From positions 1 through 49,063 of the IMG/VR virus record IMGVR_UViG_3300030110_004014: a stretch of DNA of 49,063 bases. One strand, given 5' to 3'. The notes under the pieces were generated by a model, which searched no databases, was not told the origin of the DNA, and saw only the letters and a list, made by a program, of their open reading frames with translations. This DNA is from a virus. Both the position numbers and the translations under genes were made by a program. This document shows, in pieces, positions 1-6,597 of the stretch; the stretch's first letter is position 1, and every line of letters begins with the position of its first letter.

Positions 1-257
1 TAGTTTTGTTCAAGCTCTTCGAGAGTATTGCGATAGTTGTCGAGGGCGTCTTCTTTTTTACGAAGCTCCTCTGCATGAATAGCATGCAAGCCGTCAATCT
101 GTTCTTGAAGGGCTGCAGACTGTTCCTCATAAATGCGTACCATCAATCGATGATCGTATCTCATCTTTCCAAAGACTACAAGCGCCAAAAGTACAATGGC
201 AATTTCCTTCCAGTATACTTTAGCGTAAGGTAAAAGTCTAAGTAATATTTGCGGCAT
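1..257 (-). CDS. Spanin-like (Rz/i-spanin type) membrane coiled-coil protein, partial at left edge
   Basis: An open frame begins with ATG at 257, inside a TAATG overlap with the stop of the holin-like gene, and stays open to base 1, so the 3' end lies outside the window. The visible 85 residues start MPQILLRLLPYAKVYWKEIA. A single hydrophobic segment follows (about residues 18-31, IAIVLLALVVFG), then a long charged helix rich in E, Q, K and L with coiled-coil character (YEEQSAALQEQIDGLHAIHA, then EELRKKEDALDNYR). This N-terminal anchor plus periplasmic coiled coil is the plan of inner-membrane spanins. Its place directly after a holin-like gene fits a lysis cassette. The outer-membrane spanin partner would lie beyond the edge. 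It could also be an unrelated membrane-tethered coiled-coil protein. Confidence 0.7.
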   Translation of the reverse strand, partial: MPQILLRLLPYAKVYWKEIAIVLLALVVFGKMRYDHRLMVRIYEEQSAALQEQIDGLHAIHAEELRKKEDALDNYRNTLEELEQN

Positions 258-451
258 TAGCCGGCCTTCTTCAGTCTCTCGACAATATCAACCGCGCCTT
301 GTGTGCCAATGAATACAATAGAAATAGTAACCCAATCGCTGCTGGTCAAATAACCAGTAAATGCCAACATAGATGCGGTTGTCCACACCAACAGCTTGCG
401 GGATGTAAATTTCTCTAACCATGTATCTACAAATGCTTTTGTTCTAGCCAT
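257..451 (-). CDS. Small two-helix membrane protein, holin-like
   Basis: The 64-residue protein MARTKAFVDTWLEKFTSRKL... has a short basic amphipathic N-terminus. Two hydrophobic stretches follow (about residues 20-37, LLVWTTASMLAFTGYLTS, and 40-57, WVTISIVFIGTQGAVDIV), then a basic tail (ERLKKAG). This matches the size and topology of small phage holins, which form lesions in the inner membrane at the end of infection. An AAGGAAG ribosome-binding site stands before the ATG in a leader of about 50 bases. The next gene downstream looks like an i-spanin, which supports a lysis role. No endolysin is adjacent. The only wall-hydrolase candidate in the window is the DUF2272-like protein at 44354-45742. 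The function is inferred from topology and context. Confidence 0.65.
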   Translation of the reverse strand: MARTKAFVDTWLEKFTSRKLLVWTTASMLAFTGYLTSSDWVTISIVFIGTQGAVDIVERLKKAG

Positions 452-502
452 ATTTTAAACTTCCTTTTCTTTTAAACGTGACCTACGTTTCTTTTCTTTT
501 GG

Positions 503-694
503 TCATGTTTTTTTCTTCTCAAGTTCTTTGAGGTATTCTATAATTTCTTCCCGAATGACTTCTTCGATTGCCTCTTCGTCAAGATCTTCTTTTACCTTCT
601 TGCTTTTTCTTTTTGATTTCTTGGACCACTTCTTGGCCATTTCTGGCTCATTAGCCCACATCCATCTTTCTTGTTTTTTTGATTTAAAAGGCAT
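503..694 (-). CDS. Small basic 'MPFKSKxQ' phage protein with acidic C-terminal helix
   Basis: The protein has 63 residues and starts MPFKSKKQERWMWANEPEMA, a small conserved family common in phages (pattern MPFKSxxQxRxxxAxxPExAxxW) with no known function. I chose the ATG at 694 because an AGGAG site (705-709) lies 10 bases upstream. ATGs at 703 and 712 are too close to this site or overlap it, and would also lengthen the conserved N-terminus. The middle is very basic (KKSKRKSKK). The C-terminus is an acidic helix (EEAIEEVIREEIIEYLKE) resembling the N-terminal leaders of the proteins at 5527-5865 and 6174-6587, but at the opposite end. The start lies 2 bases before the last base of the previous gene's stop. 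Confidence 0.7.
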   Translation of the reverse strand: MPFKSKKQERWMWANEPEMAKKWSKKSKRKSKKVKEDLDEEAIEEVIREEIIEYLKELEKKKT

Positions 695-695
695 A

Positions 696-953
696 TCATG
701 CATACTCCTCATACCGAGTCACAAAAATATCTCGATTGTTTGTTAGATCATCTTTTGTTATAGCGTCGGGCCAATCAGATAACGTTAAGTCAACACTGTC
801 GGCGGTGGTTTGGCCAGCATCAATTTTCTCCATCACAAGTTGATGTAAATCATCTTTTGCGTATTGATAAGAAAGCAACGGCTCCCAGTTGTCACCTATA
901 ATGCCAGCTTGGATATCTAAACGAATCGCATTCTCTAATTGTTCCTGTGTCAC
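696..953 (-). CDS. Small hypothetical protein
   Basis: The protein has 85 residues, is acidic and apparently soluble, and starts MTQEQLENAIRLDIQAGIIG. It has no membrane segment or motif I recognise. The start codon is GTG within a GTGA overlap with the stop of the upstream gene, so translation is probably coupled. It is part of the tightly packed run that begins with the SbcD-SbcC fusion. Aromatic and acidic residues (NWEPLLSYQYAKDD, RYEEYA) suggest a small folded alpha-helical protein. Confidence 0.65.
   Translation of the reverse strand: MTQEQLENAIRLDIQAGIIGDNWEPLLSYQYAKDDLHQLVMEKIDAGQTTADSVDLTLSDWPDAITKDDLTNNRDIFVTRYEEYA
705..709 (-). promoter_or_regulatory. Ribosome-binding site deciding the start at 694
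   Basis: The minus strand reads AGGAG here, 10 bases before the ATG at 694. An upstream ATG at 703 would leave only 1 base of spacing, so 694 is the supported start of the MPFKSKxQ gene. Confidence 0.6.
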
Positions 954-1159
954 CGATCAGCCTTCCGCTGAAGTTTATTCACTTGTCGGGAAACTTGTTC
1001 CATGTTGTCATTAAGTTGAGCTACAGTTACGGCCAAATCTTCCATCTCGCCTTCAAGATGATCAAGGCGATGCTGGGTCGTGTAATAAAAACCGCCCAGG
1101 GCGGCTACAACTGCAAGGAGTGGTAACAATCCTTTTATGTTTTCTATCATCGTATTCAT
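950..1159 (-). CDS. Small membrane-anchored coiled-coil protein coupled to the FtsZ-like gene
   Basis: I place the start at the ATG at 1159, inside an ATGA overlap with the stop of the FtsZ-like gene. A longer reading from 1243 would overlap that gene by 88 bases and add a cysteine-rich stretch with no family logic. The 69-residue product has one hydrophobic segment (about residues 10-27, GLLPLLAVVAALGGFYYT) followed by a coiled coil (HRLDHLEGEMEDLAVTVAQL and on to NKLQRKADR). The sequence shows a one-pass protein with a helical domain on one side of the membrane. Two readings are possible: a membrane tether or regulator for the adjacent GTPase filament, or a lysis-related protein similar in composition to XhlA-type proteins. 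No direct evidence separates these. Confidence 0.7.
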   Translation of the reverse strand: MNTMIENIKGLLPLLAVVAALGGFYYTTQHRLDHLEGEMEDLAVTVAQLNDNMEQVSRQVNKLQRKADR

Positions 1160-2310
1160 TGTTTTAATCCATTCATGCTTAGTATCGCAATCAATCCAGG
1201 CACATTCTTTCGCACATAAACGCCAGAGAAAAGTGTCTCGCATCGACCGCCGACATAAGCGATTGCCGACTCAATGTTCTTGCTAACTTTTGGGTCTGCC
1301 ACCATCTCTTCCGAGACTACCAAAACTAACGAACCTGCTGCAGCCTTGCCCTTGGGTGGAGGGCACGCAGAACGATTCATGCAGTTATGAAGAATCACCG
1401 ATCCAAGCTTTCCAGTATTTGGATCTTTTATCATTGTCGAACCTAAAAAGGCACGGCCGTCATTGCTCAAGCAAGTTTCCAAATCTTTACTATCGAAAGA
1501 TTGGATCGGTGAGTCTTCGGTGGAGAGTTTAAGCACCTGAGCAAGCGACTTAGCAAACTGAGTATTTGCGACAGGGTACATGCCAAGCATGCCGATTCTG
1601 CCGCGGAGTAAACGTGTGGAACGCTCGTTATCTAAAATAACATGCGGATATTGTGTGACATCATTTGCCAACGTCAACGCATTACGAGCGATTGTGGGGT
1701 TAAGGTTTTCTTGTGCTGTCGGCCAAGAAACTATATAAAGAACTTTACCAGCAGCTTGAACAGAACGTAAGTAACGCTCAAAGACAGGCTGAAGAGCAGT
1801 AACAGAAGAGCCGGTGCCACCGCCGCCGCCAGCAAGAACAATAAGCCAATCAACTTTTCCGAGTTTAATTCGGAGTGCATCTTCAACGATGGCGCCATTT
1901 TGTGATAGGACCTCCTTGCCATATTCAACGTTCTTGCCGATACCATCTGAATCAGGAATCAGCACAACGTGGTCTTCTTCGACGTTCTTTGGAATATCTT
2001 TTCCTGTGGTGTTAACCAGCAGGGTCTTGTTGAACCCAAGCTCAAGAAAAGCATTGGCCATTTTGTTGCCTCCACCGCCGACGCCAACAAAGCCAATATT
2101 CAATGAAGAGGGTGCTGTGTTTTCTGGTAGGAGGTCTTCATCAGAATATTCCATCTGGAGTCCAAAGTCTTCTACCATGCCGAAATCTTCAGCATCTACC
2201 TGTTCATGATAGTGGTCTTTCTCCTGATTAAAGGAGGGTGGTGGCTCTGCGGGAGGCAGAAAGTCAAATTCGTTTTTGTCTTCTTTATTATCGTTTTCGT
2301 TATCGCTCAT
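1156..2310 (-). CDS. FtsZ/tubulin-like GTPase
   Basis: The protein has 384 residues. The first ~68 are an acidic, low-complexity extension (DNENDNKEDKNEFDF, PPAEPPP). The tubulin/FtsZ GTPase fold then follows: glycine-rich T1 loop at 73-83 (GFVGVGGGGNK), signature T4 loop at 161-169 (GGGGGTGSS), a T6-like segment at 224-232 (VILDNERST), and a T7-like synergy loop at 271-285 with D273-x2-D276 (FDSKDLETCL). In polymers of this family the T7 aspartates complete GTP hydrolysis in the neighbouring subunit, so the protein should form GTP-dependent filaments. It has no C-terminal FtsA/ZipA-binding tail of the usual FtsZ kind. It overlaps the SbcCD fusion by ATGA at 2310-2307 and the membrane coiled-coil gene by ATGA at 1159-1156. 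Other phages use tubulin homologues (PhuZ, TubZ) to position genomes. Interference with host division is an alternative. Confidence 0.88.
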   Translation of the reverse strand: MSDNENDNKEDKNEFDFLPPAEPPPSFNQEKDHYHEQVDAEDFGMVEDFGLQMEYSDEDLLPENTAPSSLNIGFVGVGGGGNKMANAFLELGFNKTLLVNTTGKDIPKNVEEDHVVLIPDSDGIGKNVEYGKEVLSQNGAIVEDALRIKLGKVDWLIVLAGGGGGTGSSVTALQPVFERYLRSVQAAGKVLYIVSWPTAQENLNPTIARNALTLANDVTQYPHVILDNERSTRLLRGRIGMLGMYPVANTQFAKSLAQVLKLSTEDSPIQSFDSKDLETCLSNDGRAFLGSTMIKDPNTGKLGSVILHNCMNRSACPPPKGKAAAGSLVLVVSEEMVADPKVSKNIESAIAYVGGRCETLFSGVYVRKNVPGLIAILSMNGLKQ

Positions 2311-5300
2311 TGGTTTACCCTTGCATATCCTGCTTTCTTTTCAATTACTATTTGCATGTCAACACAATCTTTGAGAGAATCAAGGTGCGAGATCAACAAA
2401 ACGTTCTTAAAATACACCTTAATTAGTTCCAAGATCCGAATAAAACCCTCCATATTTTCTTCGTCCAGTGCTGTGCCAGGCTCGTCGAGAATAAAAACAT
2501 CACCCTTGGGCAACGAAGATACACTTAATAATGCTAAACGAATTGCCATAGCGGCAACTGTTTTCTCTGCACCAGATCCCATTTCAATCGGCCGTTCGTC
2601 ATGAAGAGGATGTTTAATAAAAATATCAAGCTTGTTGCCATTGCTGGAAAAGAAGATTTCAAAGTCCACAATGTTCGCTAGCATTTTAGCAACTTCTTGA
2701 TTGATGACCGGAATCTTCTTTTTAATAATATCGTATGCAATACCATTCGAATGCATGCAGCGCATAAACAAATCATAAGCCGCATATTCTCTGCGTAACT
2801 TATTGCAGTCAGCTTTTGCAGTTTTGATTTCTTCAACTTTCTGTTCTAGAGATCCAATCTCTCGATACATATCAAAAGTCGCAGTCTTACATGTCTCTAG
2901 CTCAACTTCCTTGGTTGAAACAATGTTCATCGTTGTATCACGCTGGGTTATCAAGTGTTCCAGGTTTTCGATGACTTCACGGTTATCATTATAATCTGCA
3001 ATCTTTCCGTTGAGTTGTTCGATTTCTATCTTAAGTTTATCGGCTGCGCTTTGATTACGCTCGATTGTCAGACCCAGAGATTCGATCTGCCTTTCGGTTA
3101 CAACCTTGTCGTCAACAAAAGTATTGTACTTGTCAATCATTCCTGTTACATATTCTGGCTGTAGTGCGTTGATGTTGGTTTCTATCTCGCCATATTGAAG
3201 TTGGGCGGTAGTGCGCTCTTCGAGTAGGACAGGCAAACGACCAACTGCTGCATTTGCATCGCGAATAAACTTACACGATGGAAAACCATCACCACACGGA
3301 ATACCATCCAAGAGCGTCGTTTTCTTTTCAGAAGTCTCGATATCTCCACTTAAGGAGTTGATAGACCTTTTTGTAGTTGATAGCTCATCAGAGAGAACGT
3401 TGATTTGACTTTGTTTCTGATTAAGAGATCCAATATCTAGTTTTGTTAGAATCGCAGCAATCTTTTTATGAGTTTCTTTTGCGTCCTGCAGTTCTTGTTT
3501 ATACTCTCGCGTTTGTGTTTTGAGTGATATCAACTGTTTGTGTTTAGTAGATAAGGCTTTTTTGGTAGCCGCCAAGTCAATCACGGTGGCTGGCATGCTA
3601 TCAATAGCTCCCTGGAGCATTGTGATTTCGCCATTCAAGGACGAGATCTCCTCTTCCAAAAAGGCACAGCTACTCTTATTAGCTGTTAGGCTGACGCGGG
3701 AATCTTCCAGAAGGGAGGTTGAATATTCATATTCTTCATCATAGTTACGGTCTTCTAGTTTCTTCAGGGCACCTCTGGCATCAATCGAATCTTCTTTAGC
3801 AAGCTTAAACTTCCTATCAAACTGTTCCAAGTCTAGGAACTTAGCGATGATTTCTTTACGTCTTGTTGAACCTTCATCAAGAAATGTCAAGGAACCGTGC
3901 TGAGAGGCCAGAGAAGACACGAGAAAGTCTTCCATAGACCCGAAGTGCTTTCTGATGTTAGCGTCCGTCTGGTTGCGTGTGAGGCCGTTTAACGAGGTAG
4001 TTTCTCCTGTAACGACATCATACACCTCAAAGTTCAAATCTGTTTTGGCTTCAACAGTTTCTTCACCCTTAAGGCGTTTTGTCCACTTTGTAGATTTGCG
4101 GTAAATCTTATAGATCTTTTCTCCGACTTCAATCTCTAGCTCTCCAGATCCATAGTCTTTGTTCTGGTTAATAATGTTAAGATTTTTGCGTTCATTCTTA
4201 GACGTTGTATTAAAGAGTGTATAGAGAACACCATCGATGATAGAACTCTTCCCAGAAAAGTTCTTTCCAAAGATTCCGATAATCCCACCAAGGCTGTCAA
4301 AGTTAACACTGTTTCCTTCTCCATAGTTAAATAAGTTGTCCCATTTAAAGTTAAGAAGCTTCCAGTTAACGTTTCTGGAGATCTCCTCTTCTTTCTCTAC
4401 GATCTCGTTGTATTTTCGGTTAAGTTCATAAACCGTTTCCATTGTGGCAGTATCGACTTGAAAGTCTGCAAGATATTCATCTAAGAGTTCTTCTTGAACT
4501 TTGATGTCTCGCAGGTTTTCTGTCATTAAAGAGTTTGTAATCTCTTCTACGTTGCCTCGTTGGCCAGCAGCGCGATTTAGAAACGAGATAGATTCTGGTT
4601 TAAATCTGTGTTTAGCAATCTCCATTGCACGCTTCATGGTGTCAAGTGGTAGATTGTTATTGCTGACTAGTCGCAGGCGAGCACATTCAGGCACTTCGAG
4701 TTTCTTCGGTATGCGACCTTTGGGCGTCAAAGTTATCGTAAAGAATGGGCGAGGATTCTGCAATACAATTGGTTCAATCTCCCAATCATCCTTCGATTTA
4801 ATATCCCAAATGAGAAGACCTTTATCGTTAGTCTCGCCATGATTCTGCTGGACAGTAGAGCCTGCGTACCATACGCGCCCTTCTTCGTCCAAGAACTGAC
4901 GGCGATGAATGTCTCCAAGCATCGAGAAGTCAAAGTCTTTGAAGATGCTGATCTCGTCTTCACCGTTCGCCATCGTCCAGTTCATGTCAGTCTTACAACG
5001 ACTGATCGATCCGTGATAGAGTGCGATGTTGATCTTATTCGTGTCTGATGGCTTAACCCAGTTGTCTCGATCAAACACAGACAGCACGTTTAGACAGAAG
5101 TTATCATCAATATGTGTCTCTCCTGAATCTTTAAGAAGATGTAGTGTTGGCAATGCCAACGCATCTGCAATCGGACTCAGCGCATCTTGACGACTGCTGT
5201 TCTTTAGGTTGCCATCATGATTCCCCAAGATAATATATGTCGGTGCAATCTCCGCTAAGTTGCGAAAAAAGTCCGAACACATCTCAACAAACTCTGGTGA

Positions 5301-5456
5301 GATCTGTGTCTTGGTGTGGGCGATGTCCCCACAGTGGATGATGTAATCAACCTTTTGTTCTCGTAGTGTCTCATACAACTGCTCAAACACGATTTTATAT
5401 TCATAATGATACTTCAAATTTTTGATATGAGTATCAGCAATATGTGCAAACTTCAC
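2307..5456 (-). CDS. SbcD-SbcC (Mre11-Rad50, T4 gp47-gp46) fusion: nuclease and SMC-like ATPase in one polypeptide
   Basis: This 1049-residue protein joins two normally separate subunits. Residues 1-~240 are a calcineurin-like nuclease with D8/H10 (IADTH), D44 and H47 (GDIAH), N79/H80 (GNHD), H148 (YHGS) and H184 (GDIH). A linker to ~360 resembles the Mre11 capping and Rad50-binding helices. The ATPase half has Walker A GKNFSGKS at 397-404, long coiled coils, a central cysteine pair C-GDGFPS-C (C-x6-C, where most Rad50 proteins have CxxC), a signature motif GSGAEK at 960-965 (LSGGE in the family), Walker B VFILDEP at 987-993 and a switch histidine H1024. The expected role is end resection and recombination-dependent replication of phage DNA. 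It is preceded by a strong promoter and a TGGAG ribosome-binding site. Confidence 0.93.
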   Translation of the reverse strand: MKFAHIADTHIKNLKYHYEYKIVFEQLYETLREQKVDYIIHCGDIAHTKTQISPEFVEMCSDFFRNLAEIAPTYIILGNHDGNLKNSSRQDALSPIADALALPTLHLLKDSGETHIDDNFCLNVLSVFDRDNWVKPSDTNKINIALYHGSISRCKTDMNWTMANGEDEISIFKDFDFSMLGDIHRRQFLDEEGRVWYAGSTVQQNHGETNDKGLLIWDIKSKDDWEIEPIVLQNPRPFFTITLTPKGRIPKKLEVPECARLRLVSNNNLPLDTMKRAMEIAKHRFKPESISFLNRAAGQRGNVEEITNSLMTENLRDIKVQEELLDEYLADFQVDTATMETVYELNRKYNEIVEKEEEISRNVNWKLLNFKWDNLFNYGEGNSVNFDSLGGIIGIFGKNFSGKSSIIDGVLYTLFNTTSKNERKNLNIINQNKDYGSGELEIEVGEKIYKIYRKSTKWTKRLKGEETVEAKTDLNFEVYDVVTGETTSLNGLTRNQTDANIRKHFGSMEDFLVSSLASQHGSLTFLDEGSTRRKEIIAKFLDLEQFDRKFKLAKEDSIDARGALKKLEDRNYDEEYEYSTSLLEDSRVSLTANKSSCAFLEEEISSLNGEITMLQGAIDSMPATVIDLAATKKALSTKHKQLISLKTQTREYKQELQDAKETHKKIAAILTKLDIGSLNQKQSQINVLSDELSTTKRSINSLSGDIETSEKKTTLLDGIPCGDGFPSCKFIRDANAAVGRLPVLLEERTTAQLQYGEIETNINALQPEYVTGMIDKYNTFVDDKVVTERQIESLGLTIERNQSAADKLKIEIEQLNGKIADYNDNREVIENLEHLITQRDTTMNIVSTKEVELETCKTATFDMYREIGSLEQKVEEIKTAKADCNKLRREYAAYDLFMRCMHSNGIAYDIIKKKIPVINQEVAKMLANIVDFEIFFSSNGNKLDIFIKHPLHDERPIEMGSGAEKTVAAMAIRLALLSVSSLPKGDVFILDEPGTALDEENMEGFIRILELIKVYFKNVLLISHLDSLKDCVDMQIVIEKKAGYARVNQ

Positions 5457-5481
5457 ATAAACTCCAAGTTAAAATGCCCAG

Positions 5482-5489
5482 TATTTATA
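5482..5489 (-). promoter_or_regulatory. T4-late-promoter-like octamer TATAAATA
   Basis: On the minus strand the octamer TATAAATA, the T4 late-promoter core, lies one base into and just downstream of the sigma70 -10 element, 26 bases or more before the ATG of the SbcCD fusion. A gp55-like sigma factor is encoded at 46029-46742, so late transcription from here is possible. The match could also be chance in AT-rich DNA. Confidence 0.35.
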
Positions 5490-5517
5490 GAATAACATAA
5501 GCAAGCTTGCTTGTCAA
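5489..5517 (-). promoter_or_regulatory. Sigma70-type promoter for the SbcCD-FtsZ operon
   Basis: The minus strand has a perfect TTGACA -35 box (5512-5517), a 17-base spacer and a TATTCT -10 box (5489-5494). The start of transcription is expected near 5482, giving a short leader before the ATG at 5456. The spacer is largely filled by a 14-bp palindrome. This is the strongest host-type promoter I can see in the window. Confidence 0.75.
5499..5512. promoter_or_regulatory. Perfect 14-bp palindrome overlapping a promoter spacer (operator candidate)
   Basis: AAGCAAGCTTGCTT is its own reverse complement and lies between the -10 and -35 boxes of the promoter at 5489-5517, touching the last base of the -35. 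A second inverted repeat overlaps it (AAGCTTG at 5503-5509, CAAGCTT at 5515-5521). No U-tract follows on the minus strand, so an intrinsic terminator is unlikely. Binding by a dimeric repressor or activator is the simplest reading. Confidence 0.45.
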
Positions 5518-5526
5518 GCTTTTATT

Positions 5527-5865
5527 TTAGCCCTTTCCTGGATTTGCAGACTTCTCCGTGGTTTCGATACTTGGGTATTTTTCTTTTACTGCTCGTTGTA
5601 CGGCCTTCACCAAACTATCGAGAGACCCTTTATACCAAGAGGGAGCCTTATCATATTGGCTCGCGCGGGAAAGTGCGTTTTGTGCTTGCGCTTTGCTATT
5701 AATGGGGAAATGGTCTTTATCGTCTGTCACATTAGAACTTTCAGCACTAAAGGTCACATCGCCGCGGTTGCGCACTTTTGCGTTTGGATCTTTTTTTTCT
5801 TCACTAAGGATTATTTCAAGCTCTTCTTTAATAATGTCTTTAAGTTGTTCTTTTGTGATTTTCAT
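5527..5865 (-). CDS. Small protein with KITK-type N-terminal leader and FPI..A..AL-type domain
   Basis: The protein has 112 residues. Residues 1-23 are the leader MKITKEQLKDIIKEELEIIL followed by SEE, an amphipathic helix containing I12-x-E14 and L20-x-E22. This leader is shared with the protein at 6174-6587 and is similar in layout to those at 7862-8338 and 8335-8985. The rest is a small domain, HFPINSKAQAQNALSRASQY then WYKGSLDSLVKAVQRAV, of a type found in other phage proteins (possibly DUF6582-like). I cannot name its function. It ends with PGKG. The ATG at 5865 has an AGGAAG site that lies in the gap and stop region of the upstream gene. If the leader is a T4-style capsid-targeting sequence, the mature protein would begin after residue 14 or 22. 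Confidence 0.75.
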   Translation of the reverse strand: MKITKEQLKDIIKEELEIILSEEKKDPNAKVRNRGDVTFSAESSNVTDDKDHFPINSKAQAQNALSRASQYDKAPSWYKGSLDSLVKAVQRAVKEKYPSIETTEKSANPGKG

Positions 5866-5866
5866 T

Positions 5867-6133
5867 TTAGAGGCTTCCTATTGTAGTTAGCTTGGCATTC
5901 ACTCCGGGGTGTTGCTTCTTAAAATCTGCCAGAGATGCTCTAATGGATTCCTCATCACAAGGACCATCGTACCATGCCTCAAACTTCTCTAAAGCTTGTA
6001 CAGAGTTGAGAACTCTGTCTCCTAATCCTGCGGCAGTGCAGATATCCTTAAAGATCTCGACAGCAGTGGCGGTTTCTTCCGCAGGTTCTTCTGCTGTTTT
6101 AAAAAGTGATGTGATTTTGTCCCAAAGACTCAT
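5867..6133 (-). CDS. Small hypothetical acidic protein
   Basis: The protein has 88 residues and starts MSLWDKITSLFKTAEEPAEE. It has a short amphipathic N-terminal helix, an acidic low-complexity stretch (residues 14-24), and then a globular part with EIFKDICTAAGLGDRVLN and FKKQHPG. I do not recognise a family. An AAAGGAA ribosome-binding site lies before the ATG at 6133 in a 40-base gap. It sits between two genes with KITK leaders, so a packaged or accessory role is possible. Its own N-terminus lacks the I/L-x-E pattern at residue 12-14. Confidence 0.65.
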   Translation of the reverse strand: MSLWDKITSLFKTAEEPAEETATAVEIFKDICTAAGLGDRVLNSVQALEKFEAWYDGPCDEESIRASLADFKKQHPGVNAKLTTIGSL

Positions 6134-6173
6134 TTAAGTATTTTCCTTTAAGTTGATTATCGTGCGGGTTTCT

Positions 6174-6587
6174 TTACCTTCGATATGCAGTGGCACCGTA
6201 GATCTTTCTGTTAATGTATGCAAGCAAATCTTCTTGGATGTGCTCTATGCTCATTGTCGAGTTAACTATTGTCATAAGTTCTTCTTCTACATTTTGTCTT
6301 CTTAGATCCAGTTGAGGTAAATTAAGATTGTCAATTATGTAACTCACCACGTCTTCAGCAGGCGCGTCCGAGATCGAAAGCGCGTCTTTGACAACAGTAC
6401 CGTAGTACGGGGTCTCTTCTTGAAGTGAGGGCGTCTGTCCGACTGGCCGGGCCATATCAGTCGGAGAAGCTGGGTGGCATTTGCCGTCTGCATATTTTTT
6501 ATGCCCCGGTGGACATTCTTCTTCTTGAAGAACCTTGGTAATCTCTTCTTTAATAATCTCTTTAAGTTGTGATTTTGTGATTTTCAT
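6174..6587 (-). CDS. Small protein with KITK-type N-terminal leader
   Basis: The protein has 137 residues. Residues 1-24 are the leader MKITKSQLKEIIKEEITKVL then QEEE, nearly the same as in the protein at 5527-5865. It contains I12-x-E14 and L20-x-E22. Immediately after comes CPPGHKKYADGKCHPA, with two cysteines 12 residues apart, then a proline-rich linker and a helical C-terminal domain (residues 60-130, rich in acidic and aliphatic residues) ending in KIYGATAYRR. No enzymatic motif is visible. The ATG at 6587 has a TAGGAGTC site 6 bases upstream, and the previous gene ends 10 bases away. Confidence 0.72.
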   Translation of the reverse strand: MKITKSQLKEIIKEEITKVLQEEECPPGHKKYADGKCHPASPTDMARPVGQTPSLQEETPYYGTVVKDALSISDAPAEDVVSYIIDNLNLPQLDLRRQNVEEELMTIVNSTMSIEHIQEDLLAYINRKIYGATAYRR

Positions 6588-6597
6588 GCGGCGACTC

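Noticed and set aside
6-233. Plus-strand open frame at the left edge
   Set aside because: The opposite strand carries a continuing frame with ATG overlap, membrane helix and coiled coil. The plus-strand frame has no ribosome-binding site or domain pattern.
1814-2209. 131-residue plus-strand frame
   Set aside because: Antisense to the FtsZ-like gene; low-complexity P/S-rich translation mirrors the glycine-rich GTPase loops.
1156-2310. Evidence for a phage-nucleus (PhuZ/chimallin) lifestyle
   Set aside because: The GTPase motifs look FtsZ-like, no shell-protein candidate is visible in the window, and the tail genes resemble T4-type rather than phiKZ-type systems.
5499-5521. Palindrome and inverted repeat as an intrinsic terminator
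   Set aside because: The arms are only moderately GC-rich, and no U-tract follows on the minus strand. The position inside a promoter spacer fits an operator better.
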